Source: Thermobifida halotolerans (GTDB taxonomy: Bacteria > Actinomycetota > Actinomycetes > Streptosporangiales > Streptosporangiaceae). From it: a stretch of DNA of 64,000 bases. The number at the start of each line of letters is the position of its first letter. The stretch's first letter is position 1. The notes under the pieces are model-generated. The model worked only from the letters and a program-made list of their open reading frames with translations. It was not told where the DNA came from and made no database searches. The DNA is taken from contig NZ_CP063196.1 in NCBI RefSeq assembly GCF_003574835.2, forward strand, positions 1,860,001 to 1,924,000. Reading direction: 5' to 3'. Positions 34,661-42,700 of the stretch are shown piece after piece. Both the position numbers and the translations under genes were made by a program.

Positions 34661-35282
34661 TTCCCAACAGAGAAGAAATCCATTCGAGGCGGCACCCCCG
34701 CCCCCACCCAGACAACCCCTCCCCAGTCAAATTCCCAGACAAATAAATTTTCCCTCAGGTGGAATTCTTTCAACCTCTCACCTTCGGAATTCCTTGTGTA
34801 CGTTAGCGCACCGATCAACCGAAGGTAAATACGCCCCACTGACCCCAGCAACATCCGAGAAGCAGAGGAGACACCCATTCAGTGTGAAGTCATTTAATTA
34901 CTCTCTGGAGTATTCACAGGAAGAAACCCCCCTCCCCGAGGCGGCCATCCCCACCCCCACCTCCTTTTGTAAAGAATCGTGAAACCTTATAAATACTTCC
35001 CATATGCTTTCGTTGATGTTACGGCGCCCTCGCCGACCATGTTTGACGGCTCTCACTCCAGGGAATACAGATCAATTCCACGGATCACAGCCCCGCACGG
35101 CGGACCGCCCGTCGACCGAGAAGCGTCGGCGAGGCAAAACACAAGAGACGGACAGGAAACACTCTCTGTATTTCCCGCATTCGGTGCCCGCGGATTGGCC
35201 GGACCACGCCGCCGGACTCACGGGAGCGGAACTCAGCCGACTGGGAGAAAACCGCGCCTCCGCCCCGGGCGAGACTGCTGGT
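34661..35282. promoter_or_regulatory. AT-rich divergent control region between araC-type and tetR genes
   Basis: About 620 bp, the lowest-GC stretch of the window. A possible plus-strand promoter has -10 TATAAA at 34988-34993 with a weak TTTTGT 17 bp upstream. C-rich runs (CCCCCGCCCCCACC near 34692 and CCCCACCCCCACC near 34949) occur within near-identical contexts. No convincing gene: the short open frames have unconserved composition. It probably carries operators for both regulators. Confidence 0.45.
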
Positions 35283-35939
35283 GTGAGTCCTCGACGTTCC
35301 GACCCCAGCACGCGTCCCACGCTGATCGACACCGCCGCCCGGCTGCTCGCGGCGGAAGGCCCCCGGGCGCTGTCCGCCCGCCGCGTCGCCGTCGAGGCGG
35401 GCAGTTCGACCATGGCGGTCTACACCCACTTCAAGGGCATGGGCGGTCTGGTGCGCGCGATCGTCCACGAGGGGTTCCTCCGCCTCCAGGAACACCTCAC
35501 CCGGGTGGAGCGCACCGACGACCCGGTCTCCGACATGGCCCTGCTGGGCAGGGCCTACCGCCGCAACGCCCTGGCCAACCCGCACCTGTACACGGTCATG
35601 TTCGGCGGCTGCTCGCTCTCGGGCTTCTCCCTGGACGAGGAGGACCGCCAGCACGGGCGCTACACCCTGCGCAACGTGACCGAGTGCGCGGACCGCTGCA
35701 TCGGTCGGGGGCGGTTCCGCAACGGCGACGCCGAACTCGTCGCCCACCGGATGTGGAGCGCGATCCACGGCCTGGTCGTCCTCGAACTCGGCGACTACCT
35801 CGTCGCGCCCTACGGCGCCGAGCGCTGCTTCGAGGACCAGCTCGTCGGCCTGATGGTCGGCGCCGGCGACACGCCGGAGGCCGCCACCGCGTCGGTGGCG
35901 GCCTCCGGAATCCGCTTCGCGCGCGGGGAGAGCGGGTGA
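35283..35939 (+). CDS. TetR-family repressor
   Basis: The frame is open from 35004, but conserved sequence starts near PTLIDTAARLLAAEGPRALS, so GTG 35283 (218 residues) is proposed. HTH: LSARRVAVEAGSSTMAVYTHF. The C-terminal part, AVYTHFKGMGGLVRAIV to RMWSAIHGLVVLELG, resembles the TetR_C_33/WHG-type ligand domain. It converges on accD with only 15 bp between stops and carries the terminator inside its 3' end. It is a likely controller of the polyketide genes or itself. Confidence 0.9.
   Translation: MSPRRSDPSTRPTLIDTAARLLAAEGPRALSARRVAVEAGSSTMAVYTHFKGMGGLVRAIVHEGFLRLQEHLTRVERTDDPVSDMALLGRAYRRNALANPHLYTVMFGGCSLSGFSLDEEDRQHGRYTLRNVTECADRCIGRGRFRNGDAELVAHRMWSAIHGLVVLELGDYLVAPYGAERCFEDQLVGLMVGAGDTPEAATASVAASGIRFARGESG
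35874..35908. terminator. Perfect hairpin embedded in the 3' end of tetR; terminator for the PKS operon
   Basis: 16-bp perfect stem (35874-35889 with 35893-35908), 3-nt loop, lying within tetR codons 31 nt before its stop and 47 nt downstream of the convergent accD stop. The coding repeat reads as a PEAATASVAAS-type segment. It is ideally placed to terminate the minus-strand transcript. Confidence 0.7.
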
Positions 35940-35954
35940 CCCCCTCCGCGGCCC

Positions 35955-37619
35955 CTACAACGGCACGTTGCCGTGCTTGCGGCGCGGCCCCGGCACGCGC
36001 TTGTCCCGCATCATCGCCAGGCCGCGCGCCACCGCCGCCCGGGTCAGCGCCGGATCGATCACCTCGTCGACCAGTCCCCGCTCGGCCGCGTAGTAGGGGT
36101 GCATGAACCTCTCGGCGTACTCGGCCGTCAGTTCGGCCCTGAGCCGCTCGGGCTCCGCCGCGGCGGCCAGCCTCCTGCGGTGGACGACGTTCACCGCCCC
36201 CTCGGCGCCCATCACCGCGATCTCGTTGGTCGGCCAGGCCAGCGACAGGTCGGACCCGACCGACCGCGAGTCCATGACGATGTAGGCGCCCCCGTAGGCC
36301 TTGCGCACGACGACCTGGACGCGCGGCACCGTCGCCTCGCAGTAGGCGTACAGCAGCTTGGCGCCGTGCCGGATCGCGCCCGCGTGCTCCTGCCCCGTGC
36401 CCGGCAGGAACCCCGGGACGTCGACCAGGGTCACCAGGGGGATGTTGAAGGCGTCGCAGAACCGCACGAACCGCGCCGCCTTCTCCGCCGCGGGGATGTC
36501 CAGCACCCCCGCCAGCGCCATCGGCTGGTTGCCGACGACGCCGACCACCTCGCCGTCGATACGCGCCAGCGCGCAGACCACGTTCGGCGCCCACTCCTCG
36601 TGCACCTCGAAGAACTCCCCGTCGTCGACCAGTTCGGCGACGACCAGGCGCATGTCGTACGGCCTGCCCGGGTCCGCCGGGACGATCTCGGCCAGGCGGG
36701 GCCGCTCGTCGCGCTCCGCGCCGCACGGGGGAGTCCGCGGCGCGGTGTCCAGGTTGTTGGACGGCAGCATCGAGACGAGGTAGCGCACCTCCTCCAGGCA
36801 GCCCTCCTCGTCGTCGCACACCACGGAGGCCACCCCCGACAGCCTGCCGTGCACGTCGGCTCCGCCGAGTTCGGCGTGGCTGACGCGCTCCCCGCTCACC
36901 GCCTCGACGACGTCGGGGCCGGTCAGGTACATCTGCGCGGTGCCGCGCACCATGAACGTGAAGTCGGTCAGCGCCGGGGAGTAGGCCGCTCCCCCGGCGC
37001 ACGGCCCCATGACGACGCTGATCTGCGGGATCACCCCCGACGCCTGGACGTGGCGCCGGAAGATCCCACCGTATCCGTGCAGGGCGGAGGCCCCCTCCTG
37101 GATGCGGGCCCCGCCGCTGTCGTTGAGCCCGATGAGAGGAGCCCCGGCCGCCAGCGCCATGTCCATCACCTTGTGGATCTTCTCGGCGTGCGCCGTACCG
37201 AGCGACCCGCCGAGGATCGTGAAGTCCTGGGCGTAGACGAACACCCGGCGGCCGTCGATCGTGCCCGACCCCGCGACCACGCCGTCGGTGTGGGGCAGCT
37301 CCCCGCCGCGCCCCGCCGCCTCGGCCCGGCCGCGCCGGAACATGTCGATCTCGACGAACGAGTCCTCGTCCAGCAGCAGCTCCAGGCGCTCCCTTGCGGT
37401 GCGCTTGCCGAGCGCGCGCTGCCGCTGGACCGCGTCCGCGGCACCGGTGAGAATCCGGTCGCGCACCTCCTCCCGCCGCGCGCGGAGCGCGGCCATCGAA
37501 CGTGTCCGCGGCGCGCGCCCGTCCTCCCGGTGCGCCGCCCCTGCCCGGACGCCGTCCCCCCTCCGCCGATCGGGGCGGGGCACCAGAACGGGGACGTGGT
37601 CGATCTCGGAAGCAGTCAT
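35955..37619 (-). CDS. Acyl-CoA carboxylase carboxyltransferase (beta) subunit
   Basis: 554 residues from ATG 37619, overlapping the epimerase stop (ATGA). A PccB/AccD-type carboxyltransferase: FVYAQDFTILGGSLG, SGGARIQEG, GPCAGGAAYSPALTDF, VDVPGFLPGTGQEHAGAIRH and KAYGGAYIVM, ending in KHGNVPL as is usual. About 40 extra N-terminal residues are Arg-rich. It carboxylates acetyl- or propionyl-CoA with a biotinylated alpha subunit encoded elsewhere; malonyl-CoA supply for the PKS is the obvious role. Confidence 0.95.
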   Translation of the reverse strand: MTASEIDHVPVLVPRPDRRRGDGVRAGAAHREDGRAPRTRSMAALRARREEVRDRILTGAADAVQRQRALGKRTARERLELLLDEDSFVEIDMFRRGRAEAAGRGGELPHTDGVVAGSGTIDGRRVFVYAQDFTILGGSLGTAHAEKIHKVMDMALAAGAPLIGLNDSGGARIQEGASALHGYGGIFRRHVQASGVIPQISVVMGPCAGGAAYSPALTDFTFMVRGTAQMYLTGPDVVEAVSGERVSHAELGGADVHGRLSGVASVVCDDEEGCLEEVRYLVSMLPSNNLDTAPRTPPCGAERDERPRLAEIVPADPGRPYDMRLVVAELVDDGEFFEVHEEWAPNVVCALARIDGEVVGVVGNQPMALAGVLDIPAAEKAARFVRFCDAFNIPLVTLVDVPGFLPGTGQEHAGAIRHGAKLLYAYCEATVPRVQVVVRKAYGGAYIVMDSRSVGSDLSLAWPTNEIAVMGAEGAVNVVHRRRLAAAAEPERLRAELTAEYAERFMHPYYAAERGLVDEVIDPALTRAAVARGLAMMRDKRVPGPRRKHGNVPL

Positions 37620-38653
37620 CGGGTTCCCCTCGTCTCGGACCGCCGGACTCCCGCCTGGCGGGCGGTCAGGTGACCCTCGTCGTACAGCCAGCGCACGGTG
37701 TCCGCCAGGGTCTCGGCGACGGGACGCGCCCCGATCCCGTGCGTGCCGACGGCCCCCTCCGGCCACGCGGCCCGGGCACACGTGTAGACGGCGCCGTACT
37801 CCGCCGGGATGTGCCAGGGCCACACGCGCTGGAGCAGGTCGGCGCACCGCCCCACCGGCAGCATCAGACGCGCCGGGAGGAAGAGGGCCGGCAGCGCCCG
37901 CCCGGTGACCTCCCGCAGGACCCGCAGGTACTGCGGGGTGGACAGGAGACGCCCCGGACCGAAGTGGCGGTTCCTCCCGTGTCGTGGAGCGGTGAGCAGC
38001 GCGGCGTGCAGTCGCGCGGTGTCGCGCACGTCGCCGACCGGGAAGCCGCCCAGCGGCCACACCGGCATCAGCCCGCGCAGCACGTCGCGGACCCGGGCCG
38101 CCTGGTCCCCCAGGCGTGGTGAGTGCGGCCCGAGCAGGGCGGGCGGATAGGTGATCACGACCGGGGCGCCCTCCCGCTGGTGGCGGCGCGCGACCCGCTC
38201 AGCCGCGGCCTTGCTCGCCAGGTAGGTCTCGCGCGGGGAGCCGACGGGCGAGTCCGGTCCGATCACCCCGCCCCGGGCGGGCAGCAGCGCCCCGAAGGTC
38301 GAGACGTGGACGATCGGATCGGCGCCCGCCCTGCGCGCGGCCTCCAGCACGACCCGGGTGCTCCGCTCGTTGGTCCGCCGGATCTCCGCCCGCCGTCGGC
38401 TGTCGAAGGAGTACACCGACGCGGCGTGCAGCACGGCGTCGGCCCCGCGCAGCGCGGAGGCCACGGCGGCCCCGTCCGTCGCGTCGCCGACCACCGCCTC
38501 CACCGCGTCGCGGTCGACCCCCAGCGGGTCGAGCGCCCGGTCGACCCCGTCCGGGGAGCGGACGAGCAGGCGGACCCGGTGGCCCGCCCGCACGATCTCC
38601 GCGACCGAGTGGGCGCCGACGAAACCGGTGCCCCCGGTCACTGCGACAAGCAC
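37616..38653 (-). CDS. NAD(P)-dependent epimerase/3beta-HSD-like reductase
   Basis: GTG 38653 is preferred because GAGGAGG lies 5 nt upstream (GTG 38659 would overlap the RBS); 345 residues. Extended SDR features: VTGGTGFVG at the N-terminus, DATD, HAASVYSFD, Ser region VHVSTFGALLP and the active-site pair in YLASKAAAE. It resembles dihydroflavonol-4-reductase or 3beta-hydroxysteroid dehydrogenase. Sandwiched between accD and the flavin reductase; it probably reduces or oxidises a hydroxyl of the polyketide. Confidence 0.88.
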   Translation of the reverse strand: MLVAVTGGTGFVGAHSVAEIVRAGHRVRLLVRSPDGVDRALDPLGVDRDAVEAVVGDATDGAAVASALRGADAVLHAASVYSFDSRRRAEIRRTNERSTRVVLEAARRAGADPIVHVSTFGALLPARGGVIGPDSPVGSPRETYLASKAAAERVARRHQREGAPVVITYPPALLGPHSPRLGDQAARVRDVLRGLMPVWPLGGFPVGDVRDTARLHAALLTAPRHGRNRHFGPGRLLSTPQYLRVLREVTGRALPALFLPARLMLPVGRCADLLQRVWPWHIPAEYGAVYTCARAAWPEGAVGTHGIGARPVAETLADTVRWLYDEGHLTARQAGVRRSETRGTR

Positions 38654-38688
38654 CGTCACCTCCTCTCAGACACGGCCGCCGCGGCCGG

Positions 38689-39252
38689 CTACCGCTCCTC
38701 GCACGGTTCCAGTCGGCGGAAGCCGCGGTCGAAGAACAGCAGCGCCTCCCCTCCGGTGCCGCGGGCCGAGCCCAGCACGCGGCCGAGGAAGATCGAGTGG
38801 TCGCCGCCGCCGTAGACCTCGACGACCTCGCACTCCAGCCAGGCCAGCGCGCCGGAGAGCAGCGGCGCGCCGGTGAGCGGCCCCGGCAGCCAGGCGACCG
38901 CGTCGAACTGGGCGGGGCCGTCGGGCCGGTCCCGGTCGGCGAAGTGGCGCGCCACCTCCTGCTGCCCGGCCTCCAGCACCGAGACCGCGAAGTGCCGCCC
39001 GCGGGCGATCGCGCGGTGCATCCGCGCGCTGCGCGCCACACAGCACAGCGCCAGCGGGGGGTCCAGCGACACCGAGGTGAAGGAGTTGGCGGTCATCCCG
39101 TGGCAGTGCTCGCCGCCGACGGTGAGCACGGTGACCCCCGTGGCGAACCGGGACATCGCCTGGCGCAGCGACGCCTGCGCAGCGCGGTCCGGCGGGGCCG
39201 GGGGCGCCGAACGCGTGGCCGTCAGGTTGCGGCCCTGTCCGTTGTCGGTCAT
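38689..39252 (-). CDS. Flavin reductase-like protein (two-component monooxygenase reductase)
   Basis: 187 residues from ATG 39252. A flavin-reductase-domain protein: LRQAMSRFATGVTVLTV, CHGMTANSFTSVSLDPPL, FAVSVLEAGQQEVARHFADR and DHSIFLGRV. It supplies FADH2 or FMNH2 to a partner oxygenase, as E6-type proteins do in enediyne clusters. No obvious FADH2-dependent oxygenase is encoded in the same operon, so the partner may be elsewhere. It starts 4 bp after the TEBC stop. Confidence 0.92.
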   Translation of the reverse strand: MTDNGQGRNLTATRSAPPAPPDRAAQASLRQAMSRFATGVTVLTVGGEHCHGMTANSFTSVSLDPPLALCCVARSARMHRAIARGRHFAVSVLEAGQQEVARHFADRDRPDGPAQFDAVAWLPGPLTGAPLLSGALAWLECEVVEVYGGGDHSIFLGRVLGSARGTGGEALLFFDRGFRRLEPCEER

Positions 39253-39256
39253 GCCG

Positions 39257-39703
39257 TCACCCCCTCACCGGCTGGGCGGTCCGCGCGTAGGGGGCCAGCG
39301 CCCTGCGCAGCTCCTCGGGCACCCGGGCGGGCACCGTCCTGGTGTTGGGCCCGCGCATGCACGCGATGCGCTGCCGGCCGTGGGCGACCAGGTTCTCCAC
39401 GTCGTCCTGGAGGCGCACGTAGTCGAAGCTGAACTGGATCTGCGTCTGGGTCAGCTCCTCCAGGCGCATCCGCACCGACAGCTCGTCGAACGCGGTGATC
39501 TCGGCGAAGAAGTCGCACTCGACCCTGAGGGTGAACAGCTTCAGGTCCTCCTGCAGCTCCGCCAGCACGCCCGGCGCCCGCTCCTTGAGGAACATCTCCC
39601 GGCAGCGCCCCTGCCAGCGCAGGTAGTTGACGTAGTAGACGTTGCCGACGAGGTTGGTCTCCTCGAAGCCGACGGTGTGGCGGATCTCGTAGTAGTCGGT
39701 CAT
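39257..39703 (-). CDS. TEBC-type hotdog thioesterase of enediyne PKS (E10-like)
   Basis: 148 residues from ATG 39703, one base after the PKS stop. It is nearly diagnostic: MTDYYEIRHTVGFEETNLVG, NVYYVNYLRWQGRCREMFL, LKLFTLRVECDFFAEI and ELTQTQIQFSFDYVRL. TEBC enzymes are 4-hydroxybenzoyl-CoA-thioesterase-fold proteins that release the polyene chain from the PKSE; the Asp nucleophile of 4-HBT is replaced by Asn, as in other TEBCs. Tight coupling to the PKS supports a functional pair. Confidence 0.95.
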   Translation of the reverse strand: MTDYYEIRHTVGFEETNLVGNVYYVNYLRWQGRCREMFLKERAPGVLAELQEDLKLFTLRVECDFFAEITAFDELSVRMRLEELTQTQIQFSFDYVRLQDDVENLVAHGRQRIACMRGPNTRTVPARVPEELRRALAPYARTAQPVRG

Positions 39704-39704
39704 G

Positions 39705-42700
39705 TCAGCGCTCCTCCTCGGCGAGCACGGCGAAGACGATCGGCTCGGGGCGGTCGTTGACGGTCGTCACCCAGGTGGCGATCCGGGCGCCGCCCGCGGC
39801 CAGCACCGCCCAGCCGTCCGGGTGGACCCTGTCGACGGTGAGGGCCCGCACGGTCACCCCGGTCTTGCGCAGGCACTCCACCGCGCTCCAGACCCGGGTG
39901 CCCGCCACTGCCGGGGAGTCCCCGGCCTCGGCGACCAGGAGGTCGCGGACGGCCAGCGCCCCGGGGCCGAGCAGGGCCTCCCAGTCCTGTTCGGCGCGGT
40001 CGACCGCGGGCTCGACGTCGCAGCCGAGCGGCGTGGCCCCGGCCACGGCCAGGGTCAGTCCTGCGCCGTGCGACGCCGACACGCAGGCCCCCTCGACCTC
40101 GGGTTTGCCGTCGGGCCGGTGCCGCAGCCGCACCGGGCGGCCGAGCGCGCGGCCGAGCGCCAACTCGGTCCGCTCCCGCCGCTCCGCGCCCGCCGCGGGC
40201 TCGGGGTCGGGTTCGACGACGACCGCGCGACTGCCGCCCAGCACCCGCTCCAGGGACCGCTCCAGGTGGGAGCCGAGCAGCACGGGCGTCCAGGGTCCGG
40301 CGCCGTCGCGCCTGCGCACCGCGCGCAGCGTCAGCCCCTCCCAGCGTTCGACCAGCGTCCCCGTCCCGTCGCGCACGTCGATGTCGTAGACGTAGCTGTC
40401 GCCGTCCTGGCCGCGTTCCCGGGCGTCCAGCACCACGTACTCGACGTCCTGGTCGGCTCTGGCCGCGAGGTGCAGCCGTTCGATCCCCTGGGGCAGCAGG
40501 GTGGCGTCGGGCACGCACGCCTGGAGGGCGTGCATCACCGCGTCGCGGGTTCCCGGGTCGGCCAGCAGCCGCTCCTGCGGCAGGAACGCCGCGAACCACG
40601 GGGCCGCCGAGGAGGCGGCGACCTCCGCCACCGCGCGCCGCGCGCTCGCGTGGCGGTAGGCCAGCAGCCGCTGGAACCGCTTGCCCTGGAACAGCACCCC
40701 GCCGTAGAGCTCGGTGACCGGGTCGACGGGCAGCACGGGCAGGCCCACCTCGCCGTCGCGCTCCCCGTTGTCGGTCAGGGGCGGGCGGGCGAAGCGCACC
40801 GTGGCGCGGAAGTGGTCGGCGCCGAAACCGGTCTCCTCGCTGCGCAGGACCACGTCCACGGTCGTGCTGTTCCTCGCCAGCGCCGCCAGGCGGATGGTCG
40901 TCGACCCTCCCGGCCGTACGACGACGGGGCGCAGGAACTCGACGTCCTCCAGCACCGGAGGACCGTCGTGGCCGGTCAGCGCCGCGGCGACCTGGGTCAT
41001 CGCCTCCATGCCGATCACCGCGGGAAACAGCAGGTCGCCCTCCAGCAGGTGGTCGTCGAGGTAGGGGTCGCCGCCCGGCGACAGGTCGGCCTCCGTGACC
41101 AGCTCGACCCCCGGGTAGTGCGCCACGACCCGGTCCACGAACCGCAGCAGCGGCAGTTCGCGGCGGGGCAGCGCCAGCGTGGGCAGCCCGGCGGCCCTGC
41201 CGCTCACCACGAGCACCGGTCCCGCGGCGGGGTCGGCGAGCACCTGGCGCAGCACCGCGATGCCGTTCTCGGCGGAGATCGGGGAGATGCCCTCCCGCAT
41301 CAGCGCCTCGACGACGCCGAGCCGCTCCCCCATTCCGGCCCCGGACCACACCGACCACTCCAGCGCCAGGACGCGCGCCCGCGGCTGCTCCCGGTGGAAC
41401 CTCGCCGTCAGCTCGCTCATCCAGTCGTTGGCGGTGGCGTAGTGCGCCTCGCCGCGCAGACCGGCCCGGCCGATGATGCTCCCGAACGTGACCAGCAGCT
41501 TGATCCGGTCGCGCTCGACGGCGTCCAGCACGTTGCGCAGGCCGGTGACCTTGGGGGCGAGCGTCTGCCGGAACGCCTCCTCGGTGAGGTTGGCCAGCGC
41601 GGTCGGCTCGTTGCGGCCGGCGCCGTGCAGGACCGCGGTGACCGGGCCGAGGTCGGCCCGGATCCGCTCGACGGCCGCCCCGACCTGTTCGGCCCGGGTC
41701 ACGTCGGCGCGCTCGTAGCGGAACTCGATCCCGGCGTCCGCCACGCGCGCCAGGTTGGCCGCGAGCTCGGGGTCGGAGGCGGGGTCGGCCCGCCCCAGCA
41801 GGGCCAGTCGCGCTCCCGAGTCCCGGGCGACCGCCAGGGCGCACTCGGCCGTGATCCCCTTGCCGCCCCCGGTGACGAGCAGGACGTCCCGTTCGTCCAG
41901 CACCGTTTCCCCGCTCTGCTCCGTCGGCGCGTCCAGGGCGGTCAGAACCGGCACGGTGCGAACGCCGTCGGCGTCGTAGCGCGCCTCGGAGAAACCGGTC
42001 GTGGCGGCGGCCTCGGCGACCACGCGCCGGACCGCCTCCTCGACCTCGCGCGGGTCGGTCGGCGCGACGTCGGCCAGCTCGACCAGCGTGGTCGTCACCC
42101 CGGGTGCCTCCAGGTGCAGCGTCTTGGCCAGGCCGGAGGCGCCGAGCCCCTGCTGCACCACCACGAGCCGGGTGGCGCCTGCGGCCGTGGCCGCGCGTGC
42201 GGCGTCGAGGAACAGGCGCACGTGCTCCTCGCCGCAGTCGGCGGGCAGGCACAGCAGGACGCCGCCTCCCAGACCCGCCTCGGCCAGGGCGGCGCGCAGC
42301 GGCTCCGCCAGGGGGTGGCCCGGCGTGGTGTGGACCGCCCACTCCCCGGGCCCGCTCCCCCGGTCCACCGCGCGGTCGGGCAGGGCCCGCTCGACGTGGT
42401 CGAGGGAGAACGCGCGCACCCACGGGGCCACTCCGGGCGCCTCCGCGGCACCCCCGTCCCCGTCCAGGGCCGTCTCCTCCAGTTCGTCGATCAGCCGCGC
42501 CAGCTCTCCCAGACTCAGGGTGGCGAAGCCCGACGCCGCCTCCAGCAGGGGACGCCCCAGCTCCCTGGTGGCCTCGTTGACGATCTGGCCGACCGTGATG
42601 GAGCTCAGGTGGAGGTCGTCCAGCGGCCGGGTGTCCGCTCCGACCGTCTCCAGCGGCAGTTCGACCCGTTCCGCCGCCAGCCTGCGCAGCAGGTCCAGCG

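Noticed and set aside
34794-34982. 62-codon frame in the AT-rich region between araC-type and tetR genes
   Set aside because: No RBS or conserved pattern and composition unlike coding sequence here.
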